Source: UBA2334 sp049653005 (GTDB lineage Bacteria > Pseudomonadota > Gammaproteobacteria > Burkholderiales > Burkholderiaceae_C). Taken from it: a stretch of 64,000 bases of DNA. The stretch's first letter is position 1. Each line of letters begins with the position of its first letter. Positions 1 through 7,224 of this stretch are shown here, one piece after another. The DNA is taken from contig JBASFL010000129.1 of the NCBI GenBank assembly GCA_049653005.1, positions 7,185 through 71,184 on the forward strand, given 5' to 3'. The translations under genes were made by a program, and so were the position numbers. The notes under the pieces are model-generated. The model had not been told where the DNA came from, searched no databases, and saw only the letters and a program-made list of their open reading frames with translations.

Positions 1-306
1 ACGGCTGCCACACCGGGACAGCCCACGGGCAGCCCACCAGTTGAAAAAAAGGCTGCCGAGTTGGAAGCCAAGAAAAAACTGGCCGAAGACGCCGAAAAGG
101 CCAAACAAAAGGCAGAGGAACAAAAGGCCGCACAAGCCAGGGCTGAGAATTGCCAACGGGCGCAACGCGGCTTGGCGTCACTGAACACCGAAAGCCGCGT
201 GACCACCGTCAATGCCAAGGGTGAGCGCGTCATCATGGACGAAACGCTGCGCAACGCGGAAAAAGCCCGGCTCCAGCAGGTCATGCAGCAAAGCTGCCGC
301 CCCTGA
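1..306 (+). CDS. DUF4124-family protein, C-terminal part (5' end outside window)
   Basis: The reading frame is open from the first base of the window and ends at TGA 304-306, giving the last 101 residues. The visible part is a Lys/Glu/Ala-rich charged stretch (about residues 15-50, probably helical) followed by a Cys-containing segment, with ENCQRAQRGL near the middle and a conserved QQSC close to the end. This ending is characteristic of small exported DUF4124 proteins common in Comamonadaceae, whose function is unknown. The N-terminal DUF4124 domain and any signal peptide lie upstream and cannot be checked. The next gene runs on the opposite strand and ends 21 bases away. Confidence 0.75.
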   Translation, partial: TAATPGQPTGSPPVEKKAAELEAKKKLAEDAEKAKQKAEEQKAAQARAENCQRAQRGLASLNTESRVTTVNAKGERVIMDETLRNAEKARLQQVMQQSCRP

Positions 307-326
307 CCACCGCCGCTGACAGTGCC

Positions 327-659
327 TCAATAACCGGCTTTGGCGCCCGGGCGCTTTTTGGCAAACAGACCGGCGGCCTTGGCGCCTTGTTTGTTAAAAC
401 GCTGACGGCGGGCCACTTTGGGGTCCACTTTCAGGGGCCGGTAAATTTCCACACGGTCCAGGTCGCGTAGCGGTGTTTGCAACTGGGCGGGCGCATTCCA
501 GATGCCAAAAGCCACATCGGGCATCGCGTCAAAACCAAAACGGTCTTTCCAGCCTGAACGCATCAGCGCCGTGGCCACCGTGGCGCCGTCAGGCAAATCG
601 AGTGTTTCTTGCACCACTTGGCGGGGCGCGGGTGACCACACGAGGGTGACGCGCAGCAT
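327..659 (-). CDS. rnfH: RnfH family protein (UPF0125)
   Basis: A 110-residue protein of the RnfH/UPF0125 family, a small ubiquitin-like (beta-grasp) fold. The core carries LRDLDRVEIYRPLKVDPK, the family signature, followed by a basic C-terminal tail rich in Arg, Lys and Ala. I chose ATG 659 because it gives the normal family length and because its A is shared with the TGA stop of ratA, a one-base overlap implying translational coupling. ratA-rnfH pairing next to smpB is standard in beta- and gammaproteobacteria. The biochemical role is not established; despite the name, no rnf genes are in this window. Confidence 0.9.
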   Translation of the reverse strand: MLRVTLVWSPAPRQVVQETLDLPDGATVATALMRSGWKDRFGFDAMPDVAFGIWNAPAQLQTPLRDLDRVEIYRPLKVDPKVARRQRFNKQGAKAAGLFAKKRPGAKAGY

Positions 660-1111
660 CAGGCGCTGCCCACGCCGTACACCTGATCGGCCCGTTTGAC
701 GAACGCATCGACCAGGTTGGCGGCAATTTTGTCGAACACGGGCCCGACCAGCGCCGCCAGCGTGGCACTGGAGAAACCGTAGTTCAACCGGAACTCCACC
801 TTGCACGCCTGCTGGGAAGCGTCGCCCAACGGGGTGAATTCCCAGGTGCCATCCAAACGGGAAAACGGCCCATCCACCAGTTGCATGTGCACTTTGCGGT
901 CGGTTTCGTGGGTGTTGCGGGTGGTGAAGCTTTGCCGCAGCCCGCCCAAAGCCATGCCGACCTTGGCGGTCATGCCCGTGTCGGTGGTGTCCAGCACAGC
1001 GGCTTGGTCACACCATGGCAAAAATTGGGGGTACTGGACCACATCGGTCACGAGCGCGAACATTTCATGGGCGCTGTGCCAGAGCAAGACGGATTTGTGA
1101 ACGCTTTTCAT
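659..1111 (-). CDS. ratA: RatA-like START/Coq10-domain protein
   Basis: A 150-residue single-domain protein of the polyketide cyclase/START (Coq10) family. The N-terminus MKSVHKSVLLWHSAHEMF and the following VTDVVQYPQFLPWC match the RatA/YfjG group. Members bind ubiquinone or act on respiratory function; E. coli RatA has also been described as a toxin blocking 70S association, so the name should be read as a family label. ATG 1111 gives the usual length. It is transcribed together with rnfH and divergently from smpB, with only 54 bases between the two start codons, so their promoters must overlap or lie inside the genes. Confidence 0.9.
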   Translation of the reverse strand: MKSVHKSVLLWHSAHEMFALVTDVVQYPQFLPWCDQAAVLDTTDTGMTAKVGMALGGLRQSFTTRNTHETDRKVHMQLVDGPFSRLDGTWEFTPLGDASQQACKVEFRLNYGFSSATLAALVGPVFDKIAANLVDAFVKRADQVYGVGSA

Positions 1112-1165
1112 ACAATGGGAAGGCTTTGGCGATTGTATTCGCCGGGGTATTTTTGACGCGCTTGA

Positions 1166-1696
1166 ATGACCACCTCCAAACCCACGGCCCCGCTTTCTGC
1201 CGCAGCAGGCAAATCCACCAAAAAACCCGACAGCAAACCCGTGGTGACACGGATTGCTGACAACAAGAAAGCGGTATTCAACTACCACATCGAAGAGCGG
1301 CACGAAGCGGGCATGGTGCTGCAAGGCTGGGAAGTGAAGGCACTGCGCGAAGGCAAGGTGCAGCTGACCGATGGCTACGTGATCATTCGCGAAGGTGAGT
1401 TGTACCTGATCGGCTGCCAGATCAACCCGCTGCGCACCGCCTCAACCCATGTCACGGCCGAGGCCGCCCGCATCAAAAAGCTGCTGCTGCACAAAGAAGA
1501 AATCCGCCGCCTGATGGGCAAAGTCGAGCAAAAAGGTTACACCCTGGTGCCCCTGAACCTGCACTGGAAAAACGGCAAGGTGAAGTGTGAAGTGGCGCTG
1601 GGCAAAGGCAAAGCCGAACACGACAAACGCGACACCATCAAAGACCGCGAGGGCAAACGCGAGGTGGAACGCGCCATGAAGGTGCACAACCGCTGA
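1166..1696 (+). CDS. smpB: SsrA-binding protein SmpB
   Basis: SmpB binds tmRNA and delivers it to stalled ribosomes for trans-translation. The 176-residue protein has a basic, disordered N-terminal leader of about 25 residues, the oligonucleotide-binding core (NYHIEERHEAGMVLQGWEVK and INPLRTAS) and the basic C-terminal tail DKRDTIKDREGKREVERAM that becomes helical in the decoding centre. The leader is longer than in E. coli SmpB (160 residues), as is common in Burkholderiales. It is divergent from ratA and convergent with the acyl-CoA hydrolase gene. The ssrA gene itself is not in this window. Confidence 0.96.
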   Translation: MTTSKPTAPLSAAAGKSTKKPDSKPVVTRIADNKKAVFNYHIEERHEAGMVLQGWEVKALREGKVQLTDGYVIIREGELYLIGCQINPLRTASTHVTAEAARIKKLLLHKEEIRRLMGKVEQKGYTLVPLNLHWKNGKVKCEVALGKGKAEHDKRDTIKDREGKREVERAMKVHNR

Positions 1697-1732
1697 GCCG
1701 CTTCACGCGTCTGTGCCGGTGACGCTGGGGCA

Positions 1733-2923
1733 TCAACCCAACCCGGCCAAGGGGTGGGCGTGAACGGGCCAGGGGCTGGTGAAAAACGGCGCCACCATGG
1801 CGGGCGTCACGTCTTCTGCCCGGCTGGGTTGCCACTGGGGCTGGTGGTCTTTGTCGATGGCCAAGGCGCGTATGCCTTCCACGGTTTCCCCGTCGGCGGG
1901 TGAACGCCCCAAGTGTGTGGGGTGGAAGCAGTGGCGCACCATGTCGCGCTCCATGCGCAAGTCGTCGGCCAGCCCCATGCGGCGGGCTCGGCGAATCTGT
2001 TCCAGCACCACTGCCAGCATCAGCGGTGAGCGTTTGCGCAAGGTGGCCGCTGTGGTTTGGGCAAAGTCGGAAGCGTCGGCCTCCAACGCCGCCAGGATGG
2101 CGGGCACCGACTCCAGTGCAAAATATTGGTCAATTTTGCCTCTGGCGCTTTTGCTGTTTGACAACTGCGCTACAAATTTTGTCTCCACCAAGTGCTCCAC
2201 GGCATTGGCGGACTCGAACGGGGTGGACTGCAACTCTGCCCACACCACGTTCAGGCGCGCGGCATCAAAACAGCCATCGGCAAGGCCGAACGCCACGGCA
2301 TCGCCCGCCTCGATGGTTTGGCCGGTCAACGCCAGCCACTCGCCCACCCGGCCCGGGCAACGGCTCAAGAAAAACCCACCGCCCACGTCAGGGAACAGGC
2401 CAATGCCGGTTTCCGGCATGGCCATCTTGGTGCGCTGCGTGACCACCCGCAAACTGGCGCCTTGGCTGATGCCCATGCCGCCGCCCATGACGATGCCGTC
2501 CATGAAGGCGATGTAGGGCTTGGGGTAGGTGTGAACCAGGTGGTTGAGCCGGTATTCCTCGGTGAAGAAATCTTCCAGCCGAGGGTCACCGGCCAAGGCC
2601 GCCTGGTGAAAGAACCGAATGTCACCACCGGCACAAAATGCCGAAAAAGGCCCTTCTTTGCCCGTGCCACGGACGGCCACCGCCAGCACCGCAGGGTCGT
2701 CCCGCCATTGCAGCAGGGCATTGGTCAAGGCGCGCACCATGTCCAGCGACAAGGCGTTGAGGGCGCGGGGTCGGTTGAGGGTGATGCAGCCCACGCGGCC
2801 GTGCCGAACGGCCAGCACATCGGGGGTGATCAGTGCCAGCGGCACGGTCTCGCGATCGGTACCGGCATCGGCTTCAACGGGTGTGGGGCGGGGGTCTGTG
2901 GTCATGGGTGTTGGGGTGTGCAA
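1733..2923 (-). CDS. Enoyl-CoA hydratase/isomerase family, 3-hydroxyisobutyryl-CoA hydrolase-like
   Basis: A 396-residue crotonase-fold protein of the ECH_2 subgroup, whose best known activity is hydrolysis of 3-hydroxyisobutyryl-CoA in valine breakdown. Visible family landmarks are LNRPRALNALSLDMV, the oxyanion-hole segment FCAGGDIRFF, MDGIVMGGGMGIS and GIGLFPDVGGG. The length fits HIBYL-CoA hydrolases (350-400) rather than simple enoyl-CoA hydratases (about 260). ATG 2905 is an alternative start six codons inside. Residues 251-260 are encoded by a copy of the dispersed TAGC-N17-AAGCG repeat, in a linker before the conserved IDxxF helix. No valine catabolism genes are adjacent, so the substrate is uncertain. 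Confidence 0.85.
   Translation of the reverse strand: MHTPTPMTTDPRPTPVEADAGTDRETVPLALITPDVLAVRHGRVGCITLNRPRALNALSLDMVRALTNALLQWRDDPAVLAVAVRGTGKEGPFSAFCAGGDIRFFHQAALAGDPRLEDFFTEEYRLNHLVHTYPKPYIAFMDGIVMGGGMGISQGASLRVVTQRTKMAMPETGIGLFPDVGGGFFLSRCPGRVGEWLALTGQTIEAGDAVAFGLADGCFDAARLNVVWAELQSTPFESANAVEHLVETKFVAQLSNSKSARGKIDQYFALESVPAILAALEADASDFAQTTAATLRKRSPLMLAVVLEQIRRARRMGLADDLRMERDMVRHCFHPTHLGRSPADGETVEGIRALAIDKDHQPQWQPSRAEDVTPAMVAPFFTSPWPVHAHPLAGLG
2146..2172 (-). repeat. Dispersed repeat core, copy 1, inside the acyl-CoA hydrolase gene
   Basis: On the minus strand the sequence is TAGC, 17 bases, AAAGCG, continued by CCAGAGGCA and an A-rich tail. It lies in the same orientation as the gene and is translated in the phase that reads GTA GCG across the left end, giving FVAQLSNSKSARGKID. 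The nadD copy is read in the same phase and also yields SARG. Confidence 0.8.
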
Positions 2924-2935
2924 GACACCAAAACA

Positions 2936-3868
2936 TCATGCCACGATGGACGCCGCCGCCGGGGCTTTTTGCGCTTTCTGCGCGTTTTGTCTGCGCTGGC
3001 GCCAGCCGAGCCATTCGTTGGCCAGCAAAGCCCCCACCACCAGGCTGCCACCGGTCAACACATGGGGGCCGGGCACTTCGCCGGCCCCCACCCAAGCCAG
3101 CAAGGTGCCAAACAGCACTTCCAGCAAGGCCAGCAGCGACACCTCGGGCGCACTCAGCACGCGCGCACACACCACCGACAACACACACGGAATGGCCAGC
3201 TGCCCGGCACCCAGCCCGGCCAGCAGCAGCAAGTCGTGCCCACTGGCCGCCAGGGGCCAGGCCAGTGGCAATGTGACCGCCGAGGAAATCAATGCGCCCA
3301 CCAACACCGCCGGCACCAGGTCCAGCTGGCGCCCGTGCTGGCGGTTGCGCTGCACCAACGTCCAGTTGGCCGCAGCGGCCACCGGCACGCAAAAAGCCAC
3401 CAAGGTCCCGGCCACCCCACCGCTGGAAGAGAGTTGGCTGGCAAACATCCAGGCAATGCCCACACCCGCCACCCAGATGGCGGCCCAGGTGCGGGTGGCC
3501 AAACGCTCGCCCGTGAACACCCTCGACACCAGCGCCGTGAGCAACGGGCCCGCTGCCAGCGTCACCAACACGTTGGCCACCGTGGTCAGGGTGAGGGCCA
3601 CCATGAACGCGGTGAACATCACGGCCCAGCACAACCCAGATGCCCACAACACAGGCCCCGCACCCCACAACCGAGACCACACCGCCCTGCCCTGCCACAG
3701 CGGCAACACCACCACCAGGGTCAGCAAGGTGAAGAAGCTGCGCCAGAAGGTGATTTCAAAGGCTTGCGCGGCCTCCAAATGCCGCGTGACCACGCCAGCG
3801 GTGGACCACAACAGGGCCACCAGCACCATCAAGGCAACGGCCTTGCCATGGGTAAGTTTGCTGCTCAT
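2936..3868 (-). CDS. DMT-superfamily (EamA) inner-membrane transporter
   Basis: A 310-residue integral membrane protein with about ten hydrophobic segments arranged as two EamA repeats (roughly residues 10-140 and 150-290). The start MSSKLTHGKAVALMVLVALLW and the motif TAGVVTRHLEAAQAFEITFWR are typical of EamA exporters of the RhaT/YdcZ type. These proteins export amino acids or other small metabolites, but the substrate cannot be read from sequence. It sits 12 bases upstream of the hydrolase gene on the same strand, so the two may be cotranscribed. A terminator separates it from typA upstream. Confidence 0.9.
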   Translation of the reverse strand: MSSKLTHGKAVALMVLVALLWSTAGVVTRHLEAAQAFEITFWRSFFTLLTLVVVLPLWQGRAVWSRLWGAGPVLWASGLCWAVMFTAFMVALTLTTVANVLVTLAAGPLLTALVSRVFTGERLATRTWAAIWVAGVGIAWMFASQLSSSGGVAGTLVAFCVPVAAAANWTLVQRNRQHGRQLDLVPAVLVGALISSAVTLPLAWPLAASGHDLLLLAGLGAGQLAIPCVLSVVCARVLSAPEVSLLALLEVLFGTLLAWVGAGEVPGPHVLTGGSLVVGALLANEWLGWRQRRQNAQKAQKAPAAASIVA

Positions 3869-3889
3869 GCTTTTCGGGAAGTTGAAAAG

Positions 3890-3911
3890 AAAAACGGGGC
3901 CTGGGCCCCGT
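3890..3911 (-). terminator. Rho-independent terminator downstream of typA
   Basis: On the minus strand an ACGGGGCC/GGCCCCGT stem with a tiny loop is followed by TTTTTCTTTT. It lies 29 bases after the typA stop and just before the start of the DMT transporter, so it ends the translation operon. Confidence 0.85.
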
Positions 3912-3939
3912 GTGGTTTGCTCTGCCGCGTGTGCAGCGA

Positions 3940-5766
3940 TCAGGACTTGGCGGCGCGCTTGCGGTCGTGTTCTTTCAGGTAACGCTTGCGCAGGCGCACG
4001 CTCTTGGGCGTGATTTCCACCAGCTCGTCGTCTTCGATGAATTCCACGCCGTATTCCAGGTTCAACTCGATGGGCGGCGTGATCTTGACGGCGTCTTCCT
4101 TGCCAGACACACGGAAGTTGGTCAGCTGCTTGGTGCGGGTGGCGTTCACGATCAGATCGTTGTCGCGGTTGTGGATGCCCACGATCATGCCTTCGTACAC
4201 CGGGTCGTTCGCTTTCACGAACATGCGGCCACGGTCGTCCAGTTTGCCCAGGGCGTAGGTGAAGATTTCGCCATCGTCCATGGAGATCAGCACACCGTTC
4301 TTGCGGCTGGCGATCTCACCCTTGTGTGGCTCGTAGCTGTCAAAAATGTTGGCGATCAGGCCGGAACCACGGGTCAGGTTCAAAAATTCGTTGGTGAAAC
4401 CGATCAAACCACGCGCGGGAATGCGGTACTCCAGGCGCACACGGCCACGGCCGTCCGGCTCCATGTTGACCAGTTCGCCCTTGCGCTCGCCCAGGGCTTG
4501 CATCACGCCACCTTGGTGCTGTTCTTCGATGTCGGCTGTCACCATTTCGATGGGTTCGTGGCGCACGCCACCGATGTCGCGGAACACCACGCGGGGTTTG
4601 GACACGGCCAGCTCGTAGCCTTCGCGGCGCATGTTTTCCAGCAGGATGGTCAGGTGCAATTCACCACGGCCCATGACTTCGAAAATGCCTTCTTCGTCCG
4701 TCTCTTTCACGCGCAGGGCCACGTTGTGTTGCAACTCTTTTTGCAAACGGTCCCAAATCTGGCGGCTGGTGACGTACTTGCCTTCACGGCCAGCCAAGGG
4801 GCTGGTGTTCACGCAGAAGTTCATGGTCAGGGTGGGCTCGTCCACCTTGAGCATGGGCAGGGGTGTGGGGTTCAGGGGGTCGGTGATGGTCACGCCAATG
4901 CCGATGTCCGCAATGCCGTTGACCAGCACGATGTCGCCAGGGCCAGCCTCGGTCACTTGCACGCGGTCCAGACCCTGGAACGTCAGCACCTGGTTGATGC
5001 GGCCTTTGATGGTTTTGCCATCGGGGCCTTCCATCACCACCACGTCCATCGAGGGCTTGATGGTGCCCTGGCTGATGCGGCCCACGCCGATGCGGCCGAC
5101 GAAGGTGGAGAAGTCCAACGCGGACACTTGCAACTGCAAGGGAGCGGCAGGGTCACCGGAGTTCGGTGGCACGTGTTTCAGGATGGTGTTGAACAGCGCG
5201 GACATGTCGGGGCCCCACTGTTCACCGGGAGCGCCTTCTTCCAAAGAAGACCAGCCGTTGATGCCAGAGGCATACACCACGGGAAAGTCCAACTGCTCGT
5301 CGGTGGCACCCAGTTTGTCGAACAGGTCAAACGCGGCGTTCACCACTTTGTCGGGGTTGGCACCGGGCTTGTCTACCTTGTTCACCACCACGATGGGCTT
5401 CAGACCCAAGGCCAAGGCCTTCTTCGTCACGAAGCGGGTTTGGGGCATGGGGCCTTCCTGGGCGTCGATCAGCAGCAACACGCTGTCCACCATGGACAGG
5501 GCACGCTCCACTTCGCCACCGAAGTCCGCGTGTCCGGGGGTGTCCACGATGTTGATGTGGGTGCCTTCCCAGCTCACGGCACAGTTCTTGGCCAGAATCG
5601 TGATGCCACGCTCTTTTTCAATCGCGTTGTTGTCCATCACGGTGTCCACCACTTTTTCGTGGTCGGCAAAGGTGCCGGACTGGCGCAGCAGCTGGTCCAC
5701 CATGGTGGTTTTGCCGTGGTCAACGTGGGCAATGATGGCAATGTTGCGGATTTGTTTTTGACTCAT
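3940..5766 (-). CDS. typA: Ribosome-associated GTPase TypA/BipA
   Basis: A 608-residue translational GTPase related to EF-G, needed for ribosome assembly and stress growth. G motifs are all present: G1 HVDHGKTT, G2 region ERGITI, G3 DTPGHADFGGEVER and G4 NKVDKP. The EF-G-like beta-barrel domain and the BipA-specific C-terminal domain ending in KSVRLRKRYLKEHDR follow. ATG 5766 gives the canonical MSQKQIRNIAIIAHVDHG start; an upstream in-frame ATG at 5823 would add 19 non-conserved residues. The gene lies 60 bases downstream of truB and is the last gene of the nusA-infB block, closed by a strong terminator. Confidence 0.97.
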   Translation of the reverse strand: MSQKQIRNIAIIAHVDHGKTTMVDQLLRQSGTFADHEKVVDTVMDNNAIEKERGITILAKNCAVSWEGTHINIVDTPGHADFGGEVERALSMVDSVLLLIDAQEGPMPQTRFVTKKALALGLKPIVVVNKVDKPGANPDKVVNAAFDLFDKLGATDEQLDFPVVYASGINGWSSLEEGAPGEQWGPDMSALFNTILKHVPPNSGDPAAPLQLQVSALDFSTFVGRIGVGRISQGTIKPSMDVVVMEGPDGKTIKGRINQVLTFQGLDRVQVTEAGPGDIVLVNGIADIGIGVTITDPLNPTPLPMLKVDEPTLTMNFCVNTSPLAGREGKYVTSRQIWDRLQKELQHNVALRVKETDEEGIFEVMGRGELHLTILLENMRREGYELAVSKPRVVFRDIGGVRHEPIEMVTADIEEQHQGGVMQALGERKGELVNMEPDGRGRVRLEYRIPARGLIGFTNEFLNLTRGSGLIANIFDSYEPHKGEIASRKNGVLISMDDGEIFTYALGKLDDRGRMFVKANDPVYEGMIVGIHNRDNDLIVNATRTKQLTNFRVSGKEDAVKITPPIELNLEYGVEFIEDDELVEITPKSVRLRKRYLKEHDRKRAAKS

Positions 5767-5826
5767 GGGTACGTCCTGAAGAACTAAAAAAGGGGCCGGC
5801 AAACGCAGGGTTTGGTTCAGCACCGG

Positions 5827-6831
5827 TCAGTGTGGCAATGCCACGGGGCTGGCCGGTTCGCCAGCGGAATCGGGTTGTGAACGGGATTGCTCAAGGATTT
5901 GCTGGATTTCCAGCGGGTTGAGCAAGCGGGTGGGCACCAGCTCGCCACCCGACACGTGGGCAGTGCCCAGCAACGCAGGGGGCTGCGTGCCGTACACGGC
6001 CACTTCGTCCGTGTCAGCCAGGGTGGTGCGGCGGCGGAGGCCGCTCAGGAACCGCCCGGCATTGTCGTCGTCGAGTGTGACCGGTGTGTGATGGGGCAAC
6101 AGCACGGTGAGGGGTTGCAGGGCATGCAGCCGGGCGTCGTCGTCCAACGCCTCCAACTGGGCCAGGCTGATGCAACCGGCTTCAGTGAAGTCGCCGGTTT
6201 GGGTGCGACGCAGGGCACGCAAGTGACCCACGGTGCCCAGCGCTTTGGCAATGTCTTCGCCCAAGGTGCGGATGTAGGTGCCTTTGCTGCAAGAAGCCTC
6301 AAAATCAATAGCTACAAAGCCTTCACCATCAAGCGCCAGGGCCATATTCAACGCATATATTTCAATGTGGCGCGGCTCCCGCTCCACGGTTTGCCCCGCA
6401 CGGGCGTATTCGTACAAGGCCTTGCCGTCTTTTTTCAGCGCCGAATACATGGGCGGCAGCTGTTGCTGCGGGCCCGTCATGCGCTGGGCCAGGGCATCGA
6501 GGTCGGCCTGGGTGATGGGCGGGACGTCGGCCGTGGCCACCACGTCACCCTCGGCGTCACCAGTGGCCGTGGCTTGGCCCAGACGCAGGGTGGCGCAGTA
6601 GCACTTGTTGGCATCCAGGTGCTGCTGGCTGAATTTGGTGGCGGCCCCAAAGCACAGGGGCAACACGCCGGTGGCCAAGGGGTCCAGCGTGCCGGTGTGG
6701 CCCGCTTTGTCGGCGCGCAGCAACCACTTGGCCTTTTGCAAAGCCTGGTTGCTGGAGAACCCCAGCGGTTTGTCGAGCAGCAACACCCCGTGCACAGGGC
6801 GCCGCTGCACCCGTGTGCGTGGCGCTGTCAT
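5827..6831 (-). CDS. truB: tRNA pseudouridine(55) synthase TruB
   Basis: TruB makes pseudouridine 55 in the T-loop of tRNAs. The 334-residue protein has the N-terminal DKPLGFSSNQALQKAKWLL motif, the catalytic-aspartate segment GHTGTLDPLATG and CSKGTYIRTLGEDIAKALG. Only two bases separate it from rbfA, so they are coupled. Residues 166-175, just before CSKGTYIR, are encoded by a copy of the dispersed repeat. The strand-and-loop segment there appears a few residues longer than in E. coli TruB, by recollection of the family. The C-terminus (about 25 residues rich in Ser, Pro and Ala) is not conserved. Confidence 0.97.
   Translation of the reverse strand: MTAPRTRVQRRPVHGVLLLDKPLGFSSNQALQKAKWLLRADKAGHTGTLDPLATGVLPLCFGAATKFSQQHLDANKCYCATLRLGQATATGDAEGDVVATADVPPITQADLDALAQRMTGPQQQLPPMYSALKKDGKALYEYARAGQTVEREPRHIEIYALNMALALDGEGFVAIDFEASCSKGTYIRTLGEDIAKALGTVGHLRALRRTQTGDFTEAGCISLAQLEALDDDARLHALQPLTVLLPHHTPVTLDDDNAGRFLSGLRRRTTLADTDEVAVYGTQPPALLGTAHVSGGELVPTRLLNPLEIQQILEQSRSQPDSAGEPASPVALPH
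6309..6335 (+). repeat. Dispersed repeat core, copy 2, inside truB
   Basis: TAGC, 17 bases, CAAGCG, followed by CCAGGGCCA; the left flank AAATCA matches the copy at 14832. The element is antisense to truB and encodes LALDGEGFVAID, read in the phase in which GCG CTT spans the right end. Confidence 0.85.
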
Positions 6832-6833
6832 GC

Positions 6834-7205
6834 CTATTCGTCCTGCGCGCGGGAAGACACGGCCTTGGCAATCAAGGCGTTCATGTCGGCCGCACGCTCG
6901 GTGGTGCGGTCGAAATGAAAGTGCAACGTGGGCACGGTGTGGATGTGCAGGCGCTTGAACAAACCGTTGCGCAGGAAACCTGCGGCCTGGTTGAGCGCCG
7001 CCGTGGTGGCCACCGGGTCACCCGTGAGCAGGCTGAAATACACCTGCGCATGGGCGTAGTCGGGCGTGACCTCAACGGCCTGGATGGTCACCATGCCCAC
7101 CCGCGGGTCTTTGAGTTCGCGCGCAATCAGCTCGGTCAGATCGCGCTGGATCTGGTCGGCCACGCGAAAACCGCGGTTGGGGGTGGATGACTTTTTGGCT
7201 GCCAT
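6834..7205 (-). CDS. rbfA: 30S ribosome-binding factor RbfA
   Basis: RbfA binds the 30S subunit near helix 1 of 16S rRNA during maturation. The 123-residue protein shows the family core: RVADQIQRDLTELIARELKD, then VGMVTIQAVEVTPDYAHAQVY and the RLHIHTVPTLHFHFD segment. ATG 7205 gives MAAKKS and a normal family length. It is 19 bases downstream of infB and 2 bases upstream of truB, the usual bacterial order infB-rbfA-truB. Confidence 0.96.
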   Translation of the reverse strand: MAAKKSSTPNRGFRVADQIQRDLTELIARELKDPRVGMVTIQAVEVTPDYAHAQVYFSLLTGDPVATTAALNQAAGFLRNGLFKRLHIHTVPTLHFHFDRTTERAADMNALIAKAVSSRAQDE

Positions 7206-7224
7206 GCGTTCAATGCCCCCCGCT

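Noticed and set aside
2192..5787. Very long open frames (up to about 600 codons) antisense to the hydrolase, transporter and typA genes
   Set aside because: High-GC codon bias produces long antisense frames; their translations are low-complexity His/Gln/Gly- or Ser/Thr/Arg-rich and have no domains, while the opposite strand codes well known proteins.
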